Origin: an uncultured delta proteobacterium
Lineage (GTDB): Bacteria; RBG-13-61-14; DRUE01
Assembly (NCBI GenBank): GCA_903930515.1
Contig: CAIYYW010000004.1
Span: 1 to 17,050, forward strand
Direction: 5' to 3'
Length of the DNA: 17,050 nucleotides
Part shown: positions 1-7,170 of the stretch, piece after piece
Layout: every line of letters begins with the position of its first letter
How positions within the stretch are numbered: the stretch's first letter is position 1
Position numbers and translations under genes: made by a program
Notes under the pieces: model-generated
Seen by the model: the letters and a program-made list of their open reading frames with translations, nothing else
Told to the model about the DNA's origin: nothing
The model's database searches: none

Positions 1-2
1 AC

Positions 3-1430
3 ACCAAGCTGTTCCATATCCTGGTCCTCCCCGCCAATATCTTCCTCAGCTCGCACGAGCCCAAAGGCGGACTGCCCCGGGTGGACATTGAAGCCCTGCT
101 CAACGACGAGAAGGCCGCGGAGAATTTCAATGTCGGCGTGAGCACGGTGAACGACCAGACCTGGAAGATGCGTTTGGATTATGACGCCTGCATCCGCTGC
201 GGCCGGTGTCAGGATGTTTGCCCGGCCTATCTGAACCAGCACCCGCTCTCGCCCAAGAAGTTCATAAACGACCTGAAGGATTTTTCCTGGAAGGAATATC
301 AAAAGTCCTTGGCCGCAAACGGCAATGGCAAGGCCGAGCCTGGAGCCGCGGCTCCGGAAAGCGCGCAAGCTCCTTCCGAGCCGGCAATGATTGTGGGCGG
401 CGCCTTTGATCCGACCACCATCTGGGAATGCCGGACCTGCCGCGCCTGTATGGAAGTATGCCCGGCGCATATTGATCATATCCCGCAATTGATGGAACTG
501 CGCCGCGCCGAGGTGATGATGCGCGGACAGCTTCCGCAGGACGCGAGCATTGCGCTCAAGACCATGGAGCGGGCCGGGAACCCGTTCGGGCCGCAGGAAG
601 CGCGCAAGCAATGGATTGAGGACGCGCAAATCCCGGTGATCGGACCGGGCGAGGAATGCGATGTCCTGTTCTGGATCGGATGCTGCACCACCTATGACCT
701 GTGCAAGCAAAAGGTCGCCTACAATGTCTTGAAGATCCTGCAGAACGCCGGGCTAAGGGTCGGGGTGCTGGGAGACGATGAACAATGCTGCGGGGATCCC
801 GCCAAATCCCTGGGCGACGAAAACATCTTCCAGACCATTGTCAAAAGCCAGATTAAGACGATTGAGAGCCGGAAGTTCAAATACCTGGTCGCCCATTGCG
901 CGCATTGCTACAATGTCTTCAAGAACGACTATCCGCAATTCGGCTCCAAGTTCACCGTGCTCCATCATACCGAACTGATCGCCATGCTCTTGAAAGAAGG
1001 CAAGCTAAAATTCACCGTGCCCATTGAGCGGACCGTAACCTATCACGACCCCTGCTACCTCGGCCGCTATAACGACATCTACGACGCGCCCCGCGAAATC
1101 CTCAAGGCCATCAAGGGGATCAAGCTGGTGGAAATGAAAAATAACCGCGAAAAGGCGCGCTGCTGCGGAGGAGGAGGAGGCCATTACTGGATGGACATCC
1201 CCGGCGGAGAGCGCCTGAATGTGAGCCGCGCCAAGGAAGCCCAGGAAACCAACGCGGACATCGTTACGGTCGGGTGCATCTACTGCCTGCATATGCTGGA
1301 TGACGCGATCAAGATTTTGAGCCTGGACGAGAAAATGGTGGTCTATGACATCTCCGAACTGGTGGTCGTGGCTATGGGCGGAGAGGTGGACACCAAACTG
1401 ACCTGTTCTTTGGAACAAATGGCAGCCTGA
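3..1430 (+). CDS. Heterodisulfide reductase-like (HdrD/GlpC-type) Fe-S protein, 5' partial
   Basis: A redox protein expected to pass electrons between a membrane quinone or cytochrome site and a cytoplasmic thiol or disulfide partner. The frame is open from base 3, so the real start lies upstream; the GTG at 81 is probably internal. Residues before that GTG (KLFHILVLPANIFLSS) resemble the end of the NarI/HdrE-like cytochrome b domain often fused to such proteins. Counting from the GTG codon, two 4Fe-4S motifs follow: C37/C40/C43/C47 and C117/C120/C123/C127, separated by an Ala/Pro-rich linker (about 80-103). Then come two CCG (DUF224) domains: Cys-Cys-Gly at 236-238 with CAHC at 273-276, and Cys-Cys-Gly at 361-363 with CIYC at 399-402. 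The two CCG domains are typical of catalytic HdrD-like subunits. The exact substrate cannot be told. A strong terminator follows. The family call is firm; the membrane fusion is inferred from only 26 residues. Confidence 0.9.
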   Translation, partial: TKLFHILVLPANIFLSSHEPKGGLPRVDIEALLNDEKAAENFNVGVSTVNDQTWKMRLDYDACIRCGRCQDVCPAYLNQHPLSPKKFINDLKDFSWKEYQKSLAANGNGKAEPGAAAPESAQAPSEPAMIVGGAFDPTTIWECRTCRACMEVCPAHIDHIPQLMELRRAEVMMRGQLPQDASIALKTMERAGNPFGPQEARKQWIEDAQIPVIGPGEECDVLFWIGCCTTYDLCKQKVAYNVLKILQNAGLRVGVLGDDEQCCGDPAKSLGDENIFQTIVKSQIKTIESRKFKYLVAHCAHCYNVFKNDYPQFGSKFTVLHHTELIAMLLKEGKLKFTVPIERTVTYHDPCYLGRYNDIYDAPREILKAIKGIKLVEMKNNREKARCCGGGGGHYWMDIPGGERLNVSRAKEAQETNADIVTVGCIYCLHMLDDAIKILSLDEKMVVYDISELVVVAMGGEVDTKLTCSLEQMAA

Positions 1431-1495
1431 AATTAGGGCAGGAGCCATCTCGCGTATGGCGGCACCTGCGAACCCAAAACTAGCCGATCCCACGC

Positions 1496-1542
1496 GAGGG
1501 GCGGGCGGGTTGAAGTTTGACCCACCGCCCCTCCGATTTTTT
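1496..1542 (+). terminator. Rho-independent terminator after the Hdr-like gene
   Basis: A 9-bp G+C-rich perfect stem (1496-1504 with 1525-1533), prolonged inward by four pairs (1507-1510 with 1520-1523) past a small bulge, is followed at once by six T residues (1537-1542). It lies 65 bases after the Hdr-like stop codon. A TTG codon at 1517 that would open the next reading frame lies inside the loop region, which argues against that TTG as a start. Confidence 0.75.
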
Positions 1543-1555
1543 CAATATCTTTTTA

Positions 1556-1599
1556 CCAAAGAAAGCACAGAGAACGCAAAGAATTTTTCTGAGACCTGC
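1556..1599. repeat. Dispersed repeat fragment (cgcaaagaat type)
   Basis: This stretch carries the 15-mer cgcaaagaatttttc at 1575-1589, found again exactly at 13418-13432. The wider context (agaacgcaaagaat, then tctgaga) also matches a variant at 13340-13365. Such A-rich cgcaaag strings recur as degenerate intergenic repeats in many environmental bacterial genomes. It is non-coding and sits between a terminator and the next gene. Confidence 0.55.
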
Positions 1600-1606
1600 C
1601 CCCAAT

Positions 1607-1635
1607 ATTACATTCTTTTTTTCTGATTTTATGAT
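1607..1635 (+). promoter_or_regulatory. Candidate sigma70-like promoter before the SGNH gene
   Basis: ATTACA (1607-1612) and TATGAT (1630-1635) are separated by 17 bases, matching the consensus boxes at four and five of six positions. The predicted transcript would begin only a few bases before the ATG at 1649, so the leader would be nearly absent. This makes the call weak. Confidence 0.25.
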
Positions 1636-1648
1636 AGGGTATTTGCAG

Positions 1649-3112
1649 ATGAAGAATTGGTCCAAGAATTTGCTCGCGATCGGGATCGGGATCGGAGCGA
1701 TACTGGCGCTGGAGTTCATGCTCTGGTCGTTTAAATTTGACCGGCCGATCTGCGATTTTGATCCGTATGTGAGTTTCAAGGAGAGCATCCCGGTTTTGGT
1801 GGGGGCACAGTATACGGACGAGCAATGGCTCCGTCTCAACCCCCGGCTGAAGGCCTATTTCAACCCCACGGCGTTCCGTAAGGACAAGGCTTTGGGACTC
1901 AGGAGAATTTTTGTGCTGGGGGAGTCCAGCACACTCGGTTTTCCGTTCGGAGACCCCGGCTCCTACGGCTGGTTTTTGAAACTGGGTCTGGACCAGATTG
2001 ACCCGGGCCGGCAATACCAGGTGATCAACCTGGGCGCGTTCGGGTTCGCCAGCTACCGGATCCTGCGGGTGTTCCGGGAGGTTCTCAATTACCAGCCGGA
2101 CCTGATCACGGTAATGACCGGCCAGAACGAGTTTTTGGAAAAACGGGAATATGCCGCGTCTCCGAAATTGATCCGGGTCCAGGAACAACTTTCCCGCTTA
2201 AAAATTTATTGCCTGCTGAAAGCGATTTGGCTCAAGTTGCATCCGGCAAAAGAGCGAAAGCTCCTGGGAGCGGATGTGAGATGGGAAAAGCTGAGCGCGG
2301 ACCCGGAGACTCGCTCCAAAGTGATTGAGCATTTCCGGTTCAATCTTGAGGAAATGGTCCGGCTGGCTTTTGATCAAAAGGTCCCGCTCTTATTGCTCAC
2401 CAATCCTTCCAACCTCAAGGACTTCCCGCCTTACCATTCCCTTCACGGGAAAAATTTAAGCCCGGCCGAGTTGTCAAGCTGGCGGGAAAAATATGAGCAG
2501 GCGGAAAAATTTATGGAAGGGAAAAAATGGGGGGAGGCGGTCCCGGTCCTGGAACAACTAACGGAACTGGACCGCGGATACGCGGAGAGCTGGTATCTTT
2601 TGGGGGGATGTTTATCCGAGCAAAAGCTATACCCGGAGGCGAAATCAGCCTATCTCAAGGCCCTGGAAGAAGACGGCTGGCAGGTGCGGGCGCTTCCGGA
2701 ATTCAACAACATCATCCGGGCCGCGGGAAAGGACCGGGCAAAAGCGCTGGACCTGGAGCGGATTTTCAGCGAGCAAAGCCCGGGCGGTATTCCCGGCGAC
2801 AATCTTTTTTACGACCATTGCCATCCGAGGATTGAGGCGCAGGCTATGATCGCCAAAGAGATTCTTCGCAAGCTGGGCGAGGACCAATGGCTGACCCTGC
2901 CGCAGGGATGGGAGAGCCTTTTTGACGAGACCGCCAAAAGCTATGTTGCTTCCCAGCCCGATTCCTTTTTTGCCCAGGCCGATTACAACCTGGCCATAGA
3001 GATCGGCGCCAATATGGGACTCAAGGGGCTGGGCAGAAGGTATCTGGGATTGGGAATGGAGCTGACCCCGGAAGATCCGAAATGGAAGAAGGTTGGCGAA
3101 CTGTTGAAATAA
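1649..3112 (+). CDS. Membrane-anchored SGNH/GDSL-family hydrolase with inserted TPR repeats
   Basis: A 487-residue protein probably acting on ester groups outside the cytoplasmic membrane. An N-terminal hydrophobic segment (about residues 7-27) serves as anchor. SGNH signatures follow in order: block I FVLGESSTLG with Ser93 or Ser94, a block II-like Gly in INLGAFGFAS (127-136), block III TGQNE (157-161), and block V with Asp389 and His392 in DHCHP. Between blocks III and V is a helical section (about 280-345) with TPR-like spacing. The start at 1649 was chosen because the frame's TTG at 1517 lies in the upstream terminator, an aggg sequence sits about ten bases before 1649, and the anchor begins right after it; ATG 1631 is an alternative. 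It stands alone between a terminator and the ffh promoter. The fold is well supported; the substrate is unknown. Confidence 0.75.
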   Translation: MKNWSKNLLAIGIGIGAILALEFMLWSFKFDRPICDFDPYVSFKESIPVLVGAQYTDEQWLRLNPRLKAYFNPTAFRKDKALGLRRIFVLGESSTLGFPFGDPGSYGWFLKLGLDQIDPGRQYQVINLGAFGFASYRILRVFREVLNYQPDLITVMTGQNEFLEKREYAASPKLIRVQEQLSRLKIYCLLKAIWLKLHPAKERKLLGADVRWEKLSADPETRSKVIEHFRFNLEEMVRLAFDQKVPLLLLTNPSNLKDFPPYHSLHGKNLSPAELSSWREKYEQAEKFMEGKKWGEAVPVLEQLTELDRGYAESWYLLGGCLSEQKLYPEAKSAYLKALEEDGWQVRALPEFNNIIRAAGKDRAKALDLERIFSEQSPGGIPGDNLFYDHCHPRIEAQAMIAKEILRKLGEDQWLTLPQGWESLFDETAKSYVASQPDSFFAQADYNLAIEIGANMGLKGLGRRYLGLGMELTPEDPKWKKVGELLK

Positions 3113-3154
3113 ACTTGGCGTCCGGGGACGAATCCCATAAATTTCCCTGTAATT

Positions 3155-3182
3155 TTGAAAAAGGGCGAATCCGGGTTATTAT
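3155..3182 (+). promoter_or_regulatory. Probable sigma70-type promoter of the ffh-rplS cluster
   Basis: TTGAAA (3155-3160) and TATTAT (3177-3182) are spaced by 16 bases, each box matching consensus at five of six positions. Transcription would begin near 3189, leaving an 18-base leader that contains a gggtagg ribosome-binding site just before ATG 3207. It lies downstream of the SGNH stop codon, so it would drive the translation cluster independently. Confidence 0.6.
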
Positions 3183-3206
3183 CAGTAGCCAATTTTCGGG
3201 TAGGTA

Positions 3207-4547
3207 ATGTTTGAGACTTTATCAGAGAAGCTGACTGAGAGTGTGCGCCGGGTCCGGGGACAGGCGCGGATTTCCGAGCAGAACATTGATGAGATTTTGC
3301 TGGAGGTCCGGACCCACCTTTTGGAAGCTGATGTCAACTATCAGGTGACCAAGCGTTTCCTGGCTCAGATCAGGGAAAAGACGCTGGGGGCCGAGGTCAC
3401 CCCGGGGTTGATGCCTGCCCAGCAGTTTGTCAAGGCGGTTTATGACGAGTTGCGCGAGTTGCTGGGCGGAAAAGCCGAGGAGCTTGTCCTCAAGGGATTC
3501 CCCGCGGTGATTATGCTGGCGGGCTTGCAGGGTTCGGGCAAGACCACCACCGCGGGCAAGCTGGCGCTGATGTTGAAATTAAAAGGACGCAGCCCTTACC
3601 TGGTTCCGGCGGATGTTTACCGGCCCGCGGCCATTGAGCAACTTTTGGTCCTGGCGGACCAGCTTCAAATCCCGGCCTTCAAGTCCGGCGCGGAGCAAAA
3701 GCCGGAGGAGATCTGTCAACAGGCTTTAACCGAAGCCAAGGTCAAGGCCTTGGATACGATGATTGTTGACACTGCGGGAAGATTGCATATTGACCAGGAG
3801 CTGATGGCGGAACTCAGCCGGCTGAAAGGAATCCTGAACCCGAGCGAAATCCTTTTGGTCGCGGACGCGATGACCGGGCAGGATGCGGTGAATGTGGCGG
3901 AATCTTTCAATAACGCGGTGGGCCTGACCGGGGTGATTTTGACCAAGCTGGACGGGGACGCCCGGGGGGGAGCCGCGCTCAGCATCAAGAGCGTGACCGG
4001 GAAGCCGATCAAGCTGGTGGGGGTGGGCGAAAAGCTGGAGGCCCTGGAGGTTTTCCATCCCGACCGGATGGCCGGCCGGATTTTGGATTTGGGAGACATC
4101 CTGACCCTGGTGGAAAAAACGGAACAGGCCTTTGACCAGAAGCAGACCGAGAAGCTCCAGAAAAAATTGCTGGCCGCTGATTTCTCTCTGGAAGATTTCC
4201 GGGATATGATGGTTCAGATCAAAAAGCTGGGGCCTCTGGAAGAGGTGCTGGGACTGATCCCGGGGATGAAGGCGCAGATGAAGATGGCGCGCAATCTGGG
4301 CGCCGCGGACCAGGAGCTAAAGCGGGTGGAAGCGATCATCAATTCCATGACCAAACGGGAGCGGGGGGATTTCCGGATCATCAACGGCAACCGCCGGATC
4401 CGGATCGCCCGGGGATCGGGCGTTACGGTCCAGCAGGTGAACCGGGTATTGAAGAGTTATCTGGAGATGAAGAAAATGATGAGGAAGATCAAACCCAGTC
4501 AGATGAAAAATCTGGCGGGGCAGGTATTTGGAAAAGGAGGATTTTAA
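3207..4547 (+). CDS. ffh: Signal recognition particle protein Ffh
   Basis: The GTPase of the bacterial signal recognition particle. It binds 4.5S RNA and signal sequences of nascent membrane proteins and docks with FtsY at the membrane. The 446 residues are a normal length. The N domain (1-95) contains LLEADVNYQV; the G domain has P-loop GLQGSGKTT (106-114), DVYRPAAIEQL (136-146), DTAGR (188-192) and TKLDGDARGG (246-255). The M domain (about 325-446) keeps the RNA-binding region INGNRRIRIARGSGVTVQ and ends in a Met-rich helix (YLEMKKMMRK). The ATG follows a gggtagg site. It is the first gene of a tight cluster; rpsP starts two bases after its stop. No oddities were seen. Confidence 0.98.
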   Translation: MFETLSEKLTESVRRVRGQARISEQNIDEILLEVRTHLLEADVNYQVTKRFLAQIREKTLGAEVTPGLMPAQQFVKAVYDELRELLGGKAEELVLKGFPAVIMLAGLQGSGKTTTAGKLALMLKLKGRSPYLVPADVYRPAAIEQLLVLADQLQIPAFKSGAEQKPEEICQQALTEAKVKALDTMIVDTAGRLHIDQELMAELSRLKGILNPSEILLVADAMTGQDAVNVAESFNNAVGLTGVILTKLDGDARGGAALSIKSVTGKPIKLVGVGEKLEALEVFHPDRMAGRILDLGDILTLVEKTEQAFDQKQTEKLQKKLLAADFSLEDFRDMMVQIKKLGPLEEVLGLIPGMKAQMKMARNLGAADQELKRVEAIINSMTKRERGDFRIINGNRRIRIARGSGVTVQQVNRVLKSYLEMKKMMRKIKPSQMKNLAGQVFGKGGF

Positions 4548-4549
4548 CA

Positions 4550-4882
4550 ATGTCGGTGAAGATCAGATTAGCCCGGGTGGGCAAGAACAAGAGAGCGATC
4601 TGGCATATCGTGGTCAGCGATACCCGTTCCGCCCGGGACAAAAGGATTATTGAGAGGATCGGGTTTTATGATCCGAAGCCCAACCCGTCCATTATTGAGG
4701 TCAAGGGCGACCGGGCCCTTTATTGGATTTCCAAGGGAGGAAAGCCCTCCCGGACGGTTTATGTGCTTCTGAAAAAGAAGGGCATTATTCAGCCGGCTAA
4801 TAAGAAGGCGGCCCCGCAAGCAGCGCCGGCCCCGGAAACCGCGCCGGCACCGGAAGCCGCTCCGGAATCGCCCAAGGCCTGA
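4550..4882 (+). CDS. rpsP: 30S ribosomal protein S16
   Basis: A small-subunit ribosomal protein that binds 16S rRNA early in assembly. The first ~80 residues match the family throughout: MSVKIRLARVGKNKRAIWHI, VVSDTRSARDKRIIERIGFY, then DPKPNPS. The remaining ~25 residues are an Ala/Pro/Glu-rich low-complexity tail (APAPETAPAPEAAPESPKA), an extension common in S16 and probably disordered. The start codon lies two bases after the ffh stop, with aaaggagg as ribosome-binding site inside the end of ffh, implying translational coupling. The ffh-rpsP-KH-rimM-trmD order is typical of many bacteria. Confidence 0.98.
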   Translation: MSVKIRLARVGKNKRAIWHIVVSDTRSARDKRIIERIGFYDPKPNPSIIEVKGDRALYWISKGGKPSRTVYVLLKKKGIIQPANKKAAPQAAPAPETAPAPEAAPESPKA

Positions 4883-4900
4883 CCTCCCTGGGATCAGTCA

Positions 4901-5149
4901 ATGTCCAAGAAGACAGATACCAAGGGGTTGCTGGAATTCCTGATCCAGAACCTGGTCCAGGACCGGGAGCAGGTGGCGATCTCCGAGTTGGAAAAAGAAG
5001 ACGCCCTGATCTATGAACTGAGGGTTTCCGCGGAAGACCGCGGAAGGGTGATCGGCAAGCAGGGAAAAACCATCAAGGCGATCCGGAAGCTTTTGTCCGC
5101 GGCGGCCAGCGGCTCGGAACGCCGGGTGTCCGTGGAACTGGTGGAATGA
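4901..5149 (+). CDS. khpA: KH-domain RNA-binding protein (KhpA/YlqC-like)
   Basis: An 82-residue single-KH-domain protein. The family binds RNA and, with KhpB/Jag, influences cell size and small-RNA or translation control in Gram-positives; its role in this lineage is not known. The N-terminal helix LLEFLIQNLVQDREQV is followed by the KH core RGRVIGKQGKTIKAIRKLL, with the GxxG loop GKQG at 52-55. Length and position between rpsP and rimM are exactly as expected. The ATG at 4901 has no strong Shine-Dalgarno sequence (ctgggatcagtca precedes it), so translation may be coupled to rpsP, whose stop is 18 bases upstream. Confidence 0.93.
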   Translation: MSKKTDTKGLLEFLIQNLVQDREQVAISELEKEDALIYELRVSAEDRGRVIGKQGKTIKAIRKLLSAAASGSERRVSVELVE

Positions 5150-5161
5150 GCGGGTTTTATT

Positions 5162-5713
5162 ATGAGCAAGGACGGGCGATCAGACCTGAGCGACGGTCAT
5201 TACATCCTGTTCGGACAGGTGGGCCGCGCCTTCGGGATCAAGGGAGAAATCAGGGTCCATCCCTATAACCCGCTGACGGAAACCGTTGAAACCCTGAAAT
5301 ATCTATTCCTCCGATCCAACTCCGGCGAGACCAGGAAACATGAAATTGAGCAAATCCGTCCGCACCAGAATTGTTATGTGATCCGGCTCAAGGAAATTTC
5401 GGACCGGGACCAGTCGGAAGCGGTCCTGGGTTTTAAGGTGTTGCTGGAAAAGGATCAACTGCCCCTCTGCAAGAAGGGGGAATTTTATTGGTTTGATTTG
5501 ATCGGCCTGAAGGTGGTTTTGGAAAACGGACAGGGAGTAGGAGAACTGGTCCGGCTGGAAGAGACTAATTCCGGCCTGGGCGGGAATGAAGTCCTGGTGG
5601 TCAAGAGCGACGGCGTTGAGGTCCTGGTCCCGTTCACCAAAGATGAAGTCAGGAAAATTGATTTGAAAGCCGGAGAAATTATGATCAGGAGCCTGGAGGA
5701 TTTCAAGCTATGA
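5162..5713 (+). CDS. rimM: 16S rRNA processing / ribosome maturation factor RimM
   Basis: RimM helps mature the 3' head domain of the 30S subunit and binds protein S19. The 183 residues include an N-terminal RimM beta-barrel (GQVGRAFGIKGEIRVHPYNP, 18-37) and a C-terminal PRC-barrel from about residue 98 (GEFYWFDLIGLKV) that keeps the LGGNEVLVV motif (normally TGANDVLVV) and the VLVPFTKDEV strand near the end. The start lies 12 bases after the KH gene with only a weak ribosome-binding site. The stop overlaps the trmD start by four bases (ATGA), a standard coupled arrangement. Confidence 0.96.
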   Translation: MSKDGRSDLSDGHYILFGQVGRAFGIKGEIRVHPYNPLTETVETLKYLFLRSNSGETRKHEIEQIRPHQNCYVIRLKEISDRDQSEAVLGFKVLLEKDQLPLCKKGEFYWFDLIGLKVVLENGQGVGELVRLEETNSGLGGNEVLVVKSDGVEVLVPFTKDEVRKIDLKAGEIMIRSLEDFKL

Positions 5714-6450
5714 TCCAGTTTGACATCATCACCCTGTTTCCGGAAATATTCGCTTCTCCCCTGCGGGAAAGCCTGCTCAACAAGGCCCGGGAAAAAGGCC
5801 TGCTCAAAATCCGCCTCTTCAACCTGCGGGACTGGGCGACCGACAAGCATAAAACCGCGGATGACGCCCCCTTCAGCGGGAGCGACGGGATGGTGCTCAA
5901 GCCGGGGATCCTGGAAAAAGCCATCACCGAGATCCGCAAGGACGGCGAACCCGCTCCGGTGATTTTGCTCTCCCCCCAAGGGAGACGCTTTGATCAGGAA
6001 TGGGCGCAAGGGTTGGCCCGACTCAACCGGATCATCCTGGTTTGCGGGAGATACGCCGGGATGGATCAGCGGGTGATTGACCGGATGGTGGACCTGGAAC
6101 TGTCCATCGGAGACTATGTGCTTTCCGGAGGAGAGATTCCGGCGCTGGTGGTGATTGAGGCTTTAAGCCGACTGATCCCGGGAGCGCTCGGAAACCTGGA
6201 CTCTCCGAAAAACGATTCCTTTCCCGCCCGGCTGGAGTCGGATCAATACACCCGGCCCAGACTCTTCCAGGAACGGGAGCCGCCGGAAGTGCTTCTGAGC
6301 GGGGACCATAAAAAGATTGAGGCCTGGCGGAAGAAGGAATCTTTGCGCAAGACCTTGCTCCGGAGGCCGGACTTGTTGCTCCGCTTCCCGCTCACCGAGG
6401 ACGAGGCCGCAATCATCTCCCGGATCAAGAAGGAGTTGATGGAAAATTGA
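5710..6450 (+). CDS. trmD: tRNA (guanine-37-N1)-methyltransferase TrmD, with a substituted cofactor-site residue
   Basis: TrmD methylates N1 of G37 in tRNAs, preventing +1 frameshifting, using a SPOUT trefoil-knot fold. The 246 residues begin with the standard FDIITLFPEIF and keep SIGDYVLSGGEIPAL (132-146), Arg154, Asp169 (in NDSF) and the RNA-binding tail PPEVLLSGDHKKIEAWR. Numbering coincides with E. coli TrmD, whose sequence I recall, so positions can be compared directly. Two departures stand out: the usual GRYEGIDERV reads GRYAGMDQRV, placing Ala at position 116, where Glu has been implicated in magnesium and SAM function; and the usual DD.PYGGG.GM reads DDAPFSGSDGM (51-61). The catalytic Arg154/Asp169 pair is intact, so activity is plausible but not certain. 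It is coupled to rimM. Confidence 0.96.
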   Translation: MIQFDIITLFPEIFASPLRESLLNKAREKGLLKIRLFNLRDWATDKHKTADDAPFSGSDGMVLKPGILEKAITEIRKDGEPAPVILLSPQGRRFDQEWAQGLARLNRIILVCGRYAGMDQRVIDRMVDLELSIGDYVLSGGEIPALVVIEALSRLIPGALGNLDSPKNDSFPARLESDQYTRPRLFQEREPPEVLLSGDHKKIEAWRKKESLRKTLLRRPDLLLRFPLTEDEAAIISRIKKELMEN

Positions 6451-6488
6451 AAAAATACACCACCCGGAACACGGCGCATGATTGGGGG

Positions 6489-6508
6489 GCGGGACACTCT
6501 TGTCCCGC
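6489..6508. repeat. Perfect 8-bp hairpin in the trmD-methyltransferase gap
   Basis: gcgggaca (6489-6496) and tgtcccgc (6501-6508) form a perfect stem around the four-base loop ctct. No T-tract follows, so it is not a classic terminator. It may be a small palindromic repeat unit, an mRNA stability or processing element, or a partial attenuator between trmD and the next gene. This 103-base gap is the largest inside the translation cluster; nothing else is evident in it. Confidence 0.55.
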
Positions 6509-6541
6509 ATTCCCGCCGTTGACCGTTAAGATAAATTAGTT

Positions 6542-6556
6542 GGAGGCAGCCGTTTG
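6542..6556 (+). promoter_or_regulatory. Ribosome-binding site fixing a TTG start
   Basis: ggagg at 6542-6546 stands seven bases before TTG at 6554. This ideal spacing supports TTG as initiation codon, since the next in-frame ATG (6575) would remove the conserved first strand of the product. Confidence 0.7.
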
Positions 6557-7138
6557 AATTTTGACAGAATATATATGGCTCTTTTACATTACCCGGTTTA
6601 CAATAAGACGGGGGAAGTAGTGGCGAGTTCCATCACCAACCACGACCTCCACGACCTGGCCCGGCTCAACGCCACTTTCGGCCTGGCCGGATACTTCATC
6701 GTCTGCCCGCTTGAGTTGCAGAGGAAACTGGCCGGGCGCTTGATCCAACATTGGCTGACCGGCCCGGGCGCGGAGCAAAACTGGACTCGCAAAGAGGCGT
6801 TCCAGCGCGCGAGCGTGGTGGCCGAGCTTGCGGAAGTAAAGAACGCGGTCCGGGAACAAACCGGGCAAGGCCCGAAGCTGGTCGCGACCACGGCCCGCGG
6901 CGCCGGGGGCCAGATCGGGTACCGGGCGTTGCGGGATAAAATGGATCAAGAAGCCGGTCAAAGCTGGCTGATCCTGTTCGGAACCGGCTGGGGATTGACC
7001 CGCGAGTTCCTGGATCAGGAAGCGGATTATTTGCTCAAGCCGATTCTCGGGAGCGGGGATTATAATCATTTAAGCGTGCGCTCGGCCTCGGCGATCATCC
7101 TGGATCGGCTCTTTGCGATTGACAGGACGGCTGATTGA
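6554..7138 (+). CDS. SPOUT-type SAM-dependent RNA methyltransferase (PF09936-like)
   Basis: A 194-residue protein of the family found between trmD and rplS in deltaproteobacteria, sometimes fused to TrmD. Recognition rests on the N-terminal IYMALLHYPVYNKTGEVVAS, SITNHDLHDLARLNATFGLA and YFIVCPLELQ, and on the C-terminal SWLILFGTGWGLTREFLDQ and LKPILGSGDYNHLSVRSASA. The latter looks like the knotted SAM-binding region of SPOUT enzymes, with the glycine-rich FGTGWGL loop. The family is predicted to methylate RNA; the target (tRNA or rRNA) is unknown to me. Translation starts at TTG 6554 with a good ggagg site. It lies 32 bases before rplS, so it is probably in the same transcript. Family call fairly sure; reaction inferred. 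Confidence 0.85.
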   Translation: MNFDRIYMALLHYPVYNKTGEVVASSITNHDLHDLARLNATFGLAGYFIVCPLELQRKLAGRLIQHWLTGPGAEQNWTRKEAFQRASVVAELAEVKNAVREQTGQGPKLVATTARGAGGQIGYRALRDKMDQEAGQSWLILFGTGWGLTREFLDQEADYLLKPILGSGDYNHLSVRSASAIILDRLFAIDRTAD

Positions 7139-7170
7139 GTGCACAATAACAAACGGAAAAGGAGTTAGCA

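Noticed and set aside
1517-1648. N-terminal extension of the SGNH protein from TTG 1517
   Set aside because: The TTG lies inside a strong terminator hairpin, the 44 extra residues overlap a dispersed repeat, and a membrane anchor starts directly at ATG 1649.
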